Below are positions 56,698 to 64,000 of a stretch of DNA of 64,000 nucleotides, one piece after another. Source of the stretch: Tupaia tana (taxonomy: Eukaryota; Chordata; Mammalia; Scandentia; Tupaiidae); contig JAKSZU010000003.1 of the NCBI GenBank assembly GCA_026018925.1, forward strand, positions 6,306,367 through 6,370,366. Direction: 5' to 3'. A model generated the notes under the pieces. It was not told the origin of the DNA, searched no databases, and saw only the letters and a list, made by a program, of their open reading frames with translations. The position numbers were made by a program, and so were the translations under genes. Each line of letters begins with the position of its first letter. Position 1 is the first letter of the stretch.

Positions 56698-57213
56698 GAT
56701 TCTCCTTGCCTGCTAGCTGGCGCAAGGCCCACCTACAAGCCTCTGGCAGCAAGGGATATTGAGGGAGGGTCTCCTCTGACCCCTACCCCCACTTCCAGAC
56801 TTCCCAGTCCAAGACTCCACCTTCTAGATTCTCCTTGCCTGCCAGCAGGCACAAGGCCCACCTACAAGCCTCTAGCCAGCAAGGGATATTGAGGGAGGGT
56901 CTCCTCTGACCCCTACCCCACTTCCAGACTTTCCAGCCCAAGACTCCACCTCCTAGATTCTCCTTGCCTGCCAGCAGGCGCAAAACCCACCAACAAGCCT
57001 CTGGCCAGCAAGGGATATTGAGGAAGGGTCTCCTCTGACCCCCACCTTACTTCCAGACTTCCCAGCCCAAGACTCCACCTCCTAGATTCTCCTTGCCTGC
57101 CAGCAAGCTCAAGGCCCACCTACAAGCCTCTGGCCAGCAAGGGATATTGAGGGAGGGTCTCCTCTGACCCCCACCCTACTTCAAGACTTCCCAGCCCAAG
57201 ACTCCACCTCCTA
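56698..57213 (+). promoter_or_regulatory. Four tandem 129-bp 5' UTR monomers of L1-C
   Basis: Four copies start at 56698, 56827, 56956 and 57085, each GATTCTCCTTGCCTGC and each ending CACCTCCTA or a near variant. Units are equal in length and highly similar. Tandem monomers serve as promoters in mouse L1 families. The same role here is inferred. Confidence 0.85.
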
Positions 57214-57475
57214 GAGGGACTAGACCGGTCTAGAATCAGATATCTGAAATTTCCTAGTGAGGTAAGTGTCTCTGGGATCCTCCCGTGTACTGATCCACCT
57301 GTGAAAACGGAGATACTGCTTTTTAGACACCTCAGTAGAGTTCCCCTCTTGAAAGGGGAAAAACAACAGAAGAGAGTCTTTAGCAAACATCTATTCCCAT
57401 CCAAAAGGAAGCACTCTTACTCCTAGTGGGAGAAACGTTCCCCCAAGAGGTTTTCAAAAGGGAATAAATTTTCCA

Positions 57476-58436
57476 ATGGCTAGAAGTAGAAAAAGAGCCT
57501 CAGGTCTGAATAAACAAGGAAATATGTCTCCAACAAAGGAAAACACCCCTCCATGTCTCGTAAATATGGAGGACGTTACCAAAATGACAGACATAGAATT
57601 TCAAACATTCATGGTGACCAAATTCTGTGAATTGGAACAGAAAAGAGACAACGAACTGCAGGAAATTAGGAAGTCCTTCCAGGATATGAAAGAAGAAATG
57701 GATACTCTGAGAAAGAATCAGGCAGAACTATTAGAGATAAAGTCTATAATACAAGAAATCAAAAACTCTCTGGAAAGTATTAAGAGCTGATTAGACCATG
57801 CTGAAGATCGAAACTCCGATGTAGAAGATAAAACTTCTGATCTAGAAAAAACCACCAAAAACATCGAGAAAATAACTAAAAAACACGAGGATAATATGTG
57901 AGAAATACTAGACTCTATTAGACGCCCGAACATCAGAATAATTGGCATCCCAGAAGGTGAAGAAACTAATAGCGGAATGGAAAATCTATTCCATGAAATC
58001 CTGGAAGAAAATTTCCCAAGCCTAGAAAGGCACCGAACCATCCAGACCCAAGAAATACAAAAGACCCCAAATAGAATCAACCCCAGAAGATCATCCCCAA
58101 GGCACATCTTAGCCAGGCTGTCTAACACCACAGATAAAGACATGATACTAAAACTGGCAAGAGAGAAACGAGAAGTAACTTACAAAGGCCATCCAATAAG
58201 GCTAACACCAGACCTCTCATCAGAAACAATGCAAGCAAGGAAAGAATGGAAAGACATATTGAAAGTGTTAAGAGAGAAACAATTTAAGCTGAAACTATTA
58301 TATCCTGCACGATTATCCTTCATTTGAGAAAAAAAAGATTAAAATCTTCTCAGACAAACAAAACCTGAAAAAATTCGCCAACACCAGACCAGCTCTTCAA
58401 GAAACCCTGAAGAAAGTACTGTTCCAGGAAAACTAA
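57476..58436 (+). pseudogene. L1-C ORF1, broken
   Basis: L1 RNA-binding protein. ATG at 57476, coiled-coil part to about 57900, then the RRM-like and C-terminal domains (segments NIRIIGIPEGEE and SSETMQARKEW). In-frame stops at 57788-57790, 57898-57900 and 58325-58327, and a shift in an A8 run near 58330. Otherwise colinear with the half-L1 ORF1. Confidence 0.85.
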
Positions 58437-58480
58437 AGAATCAACAGCCAGAAACAAAGAAATAACAGGCAACTAAGACA

Positions 58481-61400
58481 ATGGCCAACTTAAATGTCGG
58501 TACAGATCCTGTTACATCGATAATAACATTGAATGATAATGGTTTAAATTCTCCAATGAAGAGACACAGATTGGCTGAATGGATAAAAAAACAGAAACCC
58601 TCTATCTGTTGCCTACAGGAAACCCACCTCATGGAGAAAGACATACATAGACTGAAAGTGAAGGATTGGAAAAAGGTTTTCCATGCAATTGGGAACCAAA
58701 AAAGAGCTGGAGTAGCGATACTAATTTCTGACAAAATAGGCTTTAAAACAAAAACTGTTTGAAGAGACAAAGAAGGACACTATATTGTAGTAAAAGGCTC
58801 TATAGATCAAGAAGATATAACGCTTATTAATATCTATGCACCTAACACAGGAGCACCCAAATATGTGAAGGAAAGACTGTTAGATCTGAAAGGGGAGATA
58901 GACTGCAACACACTAATTGTTGGAGATCTCAACACCACATTATCCCCTCTGGACAGATCATCTAGGCAAAAAATAGGTAAAGAGATAAAGGATCTAAATG
59001 ATATCATAAATCAATTGGACTTAACAGACATTTATAGAACTTTCCACCCCAAAACCACAAGATAAAGTTTTTTCTCACCCCACCATGGAACTTTCGCGAA
59101 GATTGACCACATCATAGGACACAAAGCAAGCCTCTATAGATCCAGAGGCATAGAAACTATATCCAGCATCTTTTCTGACCATGATGGAATTAAACTTGAG
59201 TTTAATTTCAAGAGAAATATTCAAAAATACCTAAAAACATGGAAACTAAATAACCTACTCCTGAATGACTCCACTATTACAGAAGAAATAAAGACTGAAA
59301 TCAAAAGATTCATGGAAGCCAATGACAATGAAGACATGAGTTTCCATAATCTTTGGGACACTGCTAAAGCAGTCGTAAGAGGGAAGTTCATAGCAATTAG
59401 TGCACATAAGAGGAAGACAGGAAGAAGGCTAATGTATCAACTAACATCAAGCCTCAGAGAATTGGAAAAGGAACAGCAAAAAAATCCAAAAAATTCCAGG
59501 AGAAAGGAAATAATAAAGATCCGAGCAGAAATAAATGAAATAGAAAATAAACGTACTATACAGAAAATAAATGAAAGTAAAAGCTGGTTTTTTGAAAGGA
59601 TAAACAAAATTGATACACCACTAGTGAGACTTATTAAGAAGAAAAGAGAAAGGAACCAGGTGAATCAAATCTGCAATGAGGCTTGTAACATAAAAACAGA
59701 CATAGTAGAAATTCAAAACATCATCAGAGGATACTTTGAACATCTATATGCTAAGAAACAAGACAATCTGGATGAGATGGACAAATTCCTGGACAAATAT
59801 AATCTACCAAGAATGAGCCAGGAAGAAATTGAAAGTCTGAATAGGCCCATAACAATCCAGGAGATTGAATCAGTAATAAATAACCTTCCAACAAAGAAAA
59901 GCCCTGGCCCTGATGGATTTACCTCTGAATTCTACAAAACTTTCAAAGAAGAGTTAATTCCCATTCTGCTCAAGTTACTTCTAAAGATCCAAAAGGGTGA
60001 ATCTCTCCCTAATTCATTCTATGAAGCCTCTATCACCCTCATCCTTAAAACAGACAAGGACAGGACAAGGAAGGAAAACTATAGACCAATATCTCTGATG
60101 AACATAGATGCAAAGATTCTCAACAAGATATTAGCAAATCGTATTCAACAACTTATAAAGAAGATCATACACCATGATCAGGTAGGCTTTATTCCAGGAA
60201 TGTAAGGTTGGTTCAACATACGCAAAACCATAAATGTAATCCATCATATTAACAGGAACAAGGATAAAAACCATATGGTCATATCGATTGATGCAGAAAA
60301 AGCATTTGATAAGATATAACATCCCTTCATGATCAAGACTCTCAGGAAAATCGGAATAGAAGGGCCATTTCTCAATACAATAAAAGCCATCTGTGAAAAA
60401 CCCATAGCGAACATCATCCTGAATGGAGAAAATCTGAAAGCTTTCCCACTAAACACAGGAACAAGACAAGGATGCCCACTGTCTCCACTCCTTTTTAATA
60501 TAGTACTGGAAGTCCTCGCCAACGCAATCGGAAAAGAGGAAAAAGATAAAGGGCATTCAAATAGGAAAAGAAGAGGTGAAACTCTCTCTATTTGCAGATG
60601 ACATGATTGTATACATAGAAGACCCAATGGTCTCCATGGGAAAATTACTGGAAGTAATACGTGATTACAGTAAAGTTGCAGGATATAAAATCAATATACA
60701 GAGGTCAATAGCATTTCTATATATGAACAACAGGCAGACTGAGATAGAACTGAAAAAAGTTATTCCATTTACCATAGCCACCAAAAGTATTCAATATTTA
60801 GGAATAAATCTGACCAAAGAAGTTAAAGACATCCCCAAGGAAAACTATGAGAAGCTAAAAAAAGAAATTGAAAATGACACTAAAAAAAATGGAAGGACAT
60901 CCCATGTTCATGGATTGGAAGAATTAATATAATCAAAATGGCAATTTTACCCAAATTAATCTACATATTTAATGCAATGCCAATCAAAGTACCAGACACA
61001 TTCTTCACAGACCTAGAAAAGACAATCATAAAATTTGTCTGGAATCATAAAAGACCCCATATTGCCAAAGTAATTCTACACAAGAAGAGTGGAGTGGGTG
61101 GCATCTCACTCCCCAACCCAAAAATACAAAGCTATGGTAATCAAAACAGCATGGTACTGGCACAGAAACAGACACGTGGACTAATGGAACAGAATAGAGT
61201 CCCCAGAAATAAATGCCCAAACATACAGTCAACTGATCTTTGACAAGGGGTACCAGTCAACCCAGTGGGAAAAGGAAAACCTCTTCAGCAAGTGGTGCTG
61301 GAAAAACTGGATCTCCACTTGCAGAAAGATGAATCTGAACCCCTACCTCTCACCTTTGACAAAAATCAAGTCAAGGTGGATCAAGGATCTAAATCTAAGA

Positions 61401-62189
61401 CCTCAAACTATAAAGCTGCTCCTGGAAAACACTGGGGAAACTCTGGGAGACATTGGTGTAGGGAAAGACTTCTTAAATAAGACCCTCAAAGCACAGTCGA
61501 TCATCCCCAAAATAGACAAGTGGGATTACATCAGACTAAGAGGATTCTGCATGGCAAAAGACACGGTAATTAATGTGAATTGACAGCCCTCAGAATGGGA
61601 AAATATTTTTTTAAATTCTGCATCAGATAAGGGACTGATAACCAGAATACACAAGGAATTAAAGAAGCTGTTTGGAAAAAAGATGATCAACCCTATTAAA
61701 AGATGGGAGAAGGAGTTGAATAAAACACTCTCTAAAGATGACATATGAATAGCCAAAAGGCATATGAAAAAATGTTCAACATCTCTCATCGTAAGAGAAA
61801 TGCAGATAAAAACAACATTGAGATACCACCTAACCCCAGTCAAAATGTCTAAGATTAAAAAAACAAAAAATGATAAGTGTTGGCGGGGATGTGGTGAAAG
61901 GGGAACTCTTTTACACTGCTAGTGGGAATGTAAATTGGTCCAACCACTGTGGAAAATAATTTGGATATTCCTCAAAAATCTACAAATAGATCTACCATAC
62001 GATCCAGCAATCCCATTCCTTGGTATCTACCCAAAGGACAGAAGAATTCTTCATTGGAAAAGTGCTTGCACATTGATGTTTATTGCGGCACTATTCACAA
62101 TTGCTAAGTCATGGAACCAACCCAAATGCCCCCGTATGGAGGAATGGATTGAAAAACTGTGGCACATATACTCTATGGAATACTATTAA
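58481..62189 (+). pseudogene. L1-C ORF2 (endonuclease/reverse transcriptase), broken
   Basis: Starts MANLNVG. The endonuclease domain covers 58481-59200 and includes CCLQETHL and VGDLNTTLSP. The reverse transcriptase covers roughly 59800-60930, with [27 protein letters not shown] and the catalytic FADD (60591-60602). The C-terminal region, with [10 protein letters not shown] and [10 protein letters not shown], ends at 62189. Stops at 58760, 59063, 60203 and 60317, and a frameshift near 60550, inactivate it. Total length fits an intact L1 ORF2 of about 1,236 codons. Confidence 0.9.
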
Positions 62190-62644
62190 GCCATAAAAAA
62201 CAACAAAACCCTGGCTTTTGACAGAAAGTGGAAGAATATGGAAGACTTACTGCTGAGTGAAGCAAGCCAGGCTATGAAGGAGAGACACTGTATGTCCCCA
62301 CTTAACATATACCGAATATCTGCACTCTATGACTGAAACTGATTGACCAATGGTTGTACAAACACAAGAGATGGGTGTGAATGTCAGATGAGGTGTATGT
62401 GGAGGAGGAGGGCCTAATGAAGGACATTTGGAGAAGGGATAAGGAGGTAGAACATTGATGGGATGGGGAAATGTGGTGTTATCGGTTGAAGATATTTTGA
62501 TCAATGGGACTGGGGAGAAATGTTCACATATTGAAATGCTCACATTGTAAGCTAAACAATGCAATTTAATGTATATACAAAAAGAAATAAAAAAAAGAAT
62601 AATAAAATAAGTAAAATTAAATAATTCTTTTTTTTTTTTTTAAA
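62190..62644 (+). other. L1-C 3' UTR and tail
   Basis: Contains GGTTGTACAAACACAAGAG, a purine-rich G tract (GTGGAGGAGGAGGGC), and ends near AAGCTAAACAATG, followed by AT-rich tail with a T-run at 62629-62641. This 3' UTR differs from that of the half-L1. Confidence 0.8.
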
Positions 62645-63564
62645 AAAAAAGATGATCAACCCTTTTAAAAGATGGGAGAAGGAGTTGAAAAAAAACACTC
62701 ACTAAAGATGACATATGAATAGCCAAAAGGCATATGAAAAAATGCTCAATATGCCTCATCGTGAGGGAAATGCAGATCAAAACAACAATGAGATACTACC
62801 TAACCCCAGTCAGAATGGCTAAGATTTAAAAAAAACAAAAAAATGGTAAGTGTTGGCAGGGGGGTGTGGTGAAAGGGGAACACTCTTACATTGCTGGTGG
62901 GAATGTAAATTAGTCCAACCACTGTGGAGAACACTTTGGAGATTCCTCAAAAATCTACAAATAGAACTGCCATATGATCCAGCAATCCCATTCCTTGGCA
63001 TCTACCCAAAGGACAGAAGAATTCTTCATTGGAAAAGTGCTTACACATAGATGTTTATTGCGGCACTTTTCACGATTGCTAAGTTACGGAACCAACCCAG
63101 ATGCCCCCGTACGGCTGAATGGATTGAAAAACTGTGGCACATATACTCTATGGAATACTATTAAGCCATAAAAAACAACAAAACCCTGGCTTTTGACAGA
63201 AAGTGGAAGAATATGGAAAACTTACTGCTGAGTGAAGCAAGCCAGGCTATGAAGGAGAGACACTGTATGTCCCCACTTAATATATACCGAGTGTCCACAC
63301 TCTATAACTGAAACTGATGGGCTAAAGGGTGTACAAACAGAAGAGATGGGTGTGAATGCCAGATGTGGTGTGTGGAGGAGTGGGGCCTGGGGAAGAACAT
63401 TTGGAGGAGGGATACGAAGACAGCATTGTTGAGACAGGGAGGTAGTGTTGTTATATTTTGATCAACTGGACCGGGGAGAAATGTTCACATATTTAAATGA
63501 TCACCTTGTAGGCTAAATAATGTGATTGAATGTTAAAAAATGTAAATTAAAAAAAAGTCAATTA

Positions 63565-64000
63565 GACCATGCGGAAGATCGAATCTCTGACATAGAAGAT
63601 AAAATCTCTGACCTAGAGAAAAATCACCAAAAAGATAGAGAAAATAACAAATAAACAAGAAGATAATAGAGGAGAAATACTAGACTCCATTAAATGTCCA
63701 AACATCCAAATTGATATCCCAGAATGTGAAGAAACTAATAAAGGCATGGAAAATCTATTCTGTGAAACCCTAGAAGAAAATTTCCCAAGTCTAGAGAGGG
63801 ACTCAAGCATCCAGACCCAAGAAATACAAAGGACCTCAAGTAGAATCAACCTAAGAAAATTTTCCCCAGGGCACATCTTAGCCAGACTGGCCAAGGCCAC
63901 AGATAATGACAAGATACTAAAATTGGCAAGAAAGAAACGACAAGTGACATAAAAAGGTCATCCCATCAGGCTAAAACCGGACCTTTCAGCAGAAACAATG
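63565..64000 (+). pseudogene. L1-A ORF1, second part, cut by the window edge
   Basis: Resumes with GACCATGCGGAAGATCG directly after the L1-B target-site duplication. It codes the central and C-terminal ORF1 region with stops and an indel, and ends at the window edge. Confidence 0.85.

Larger units (their letters stand above)
56698..62644 (+). mobile_element. L1-C: full-length L1 with monomeric promoter
   Basis: A 5.95-kb complete element flanked by AAAAAAGATGATCA (56684-56697 and 62645-62658). Parts: four 129-bp monomers (56698-57213), unique 5' UTR (57214-57475), ORF1 (57476-58436), spacer, ORF2 (58481-62189), 3' UTR (62190-62585) and a mixed A-rich tail. It carries several stops and shifts and so is no longer autonomous. 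Confidence 0.93.
56405..63552 (+). mobile_element. L1-B: 5'-truncated L1 inserted in L1-A, split by L1-C
   Basis: Begins inside the ORF2 C-terminal region (56405-56697), resumes at 62659 with AAAAGATGGGAGAAGG and continues through the ORF2 end (about 63165) and the 3' UTR to its A-rich end at 63552. The family 3' UTR matches L1-C. Frames are broken. Confidence 0.88.
55300..64000 (+). mobile_element. L1-A: outermost L1, interrupted, continues past the window
   Basis: 5' UTR from about 55300 (GC-rich start; no monomers), ORF1 from 55804 (GTG where ATG is expected). ORF1 is split by a SINE (56069-56325), then at 56404 by L1-B. It resumes at 63565 within ORF1 and runs off the window. Target-site duplication of the L1-B insertion: AAAAGTCAATTA (56393-56404 and 63553-63564). 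Confidence 0.85.

Overview
The window is 64 kb of mammalian nuclear DNA. Evidence for this is two immunity-associated GTPase genes with mammalian intron structure, LINE-1 (L1) elements, MaLR and gammaretrovirus-like LTRs, and many tRNA-derived SINEs. No prokaryotic-style operon, rRNA gene or CRISPR array was seen. The dominant SINE is about 240 bp: a tRNA-like head, a body ending in CCCTATAGC-AAAACCTC, and an A-tail. One older SINE carries a 7SL-derived half, which suggests Euarchontoglires. By excluding the common primate, rodent, rabbit, carnivore, ungulate and bat SINEs I lean towards a colugo (Dermoptera). That is inference, not proof.

Genes. GIMAP4 is on the + strand, with a tiny first coding exon (20626-20644) and a main GTPase exon (26838-27769). 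The splice phases fit and predict 316 aa. GIMAP1 is on the - strand, with coding exons at 49533-49491 and 48500-47622. Its length would match the usual 306 aa except for one surplus base in a C6 run, which shifts the frame before the membrane anchor. Both belong to the lymphocyte GIMAP cluster. Their opposed orientation, with no GIMAP6 or GIMAP2 recognised between them, differs from the human order.

Layout. 0-7 kb: old repeats, including a MER5A-type hAT element, a jerky/Tigger-type transposase pseudogene, solo LTRs and an old L1. 7.0-13.9 kb: a degraded gammaretrovirus-like ERV on the - strand, LTR to LTR, riddled with SINEs. 13.9-16.1 kb: a composite retroposon on the - strand made of a GC-rich head, an 18/24-bp VNTR, an LTR-derived part, an L1/HAL1-type 3' end and an A-tail, flanked by 17-bp target-site duplications. 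It resembles SVA elements in design. 16-28 kb: GIMAP4 and its repeat-filled intron. 28-36 kb: no recognised gene. 36.1-38.7 kb: a complete half-L1 (ORF1 only) with target-site duplications. 38.7-45.4 kb: old L1 pieces, a possible ERV LTR and a younger 5'-truncated L1. 46-53 kb: GIMAP1. 55.3-64 kb: three L1 elements nested inside one another. The innermost is full length, with a promoter of four 129-bp monomers.

The two GIMAP genes are the only functional protein genes I can support. Everything else with an open frame is mobile-element coding sequence, mostly broken.
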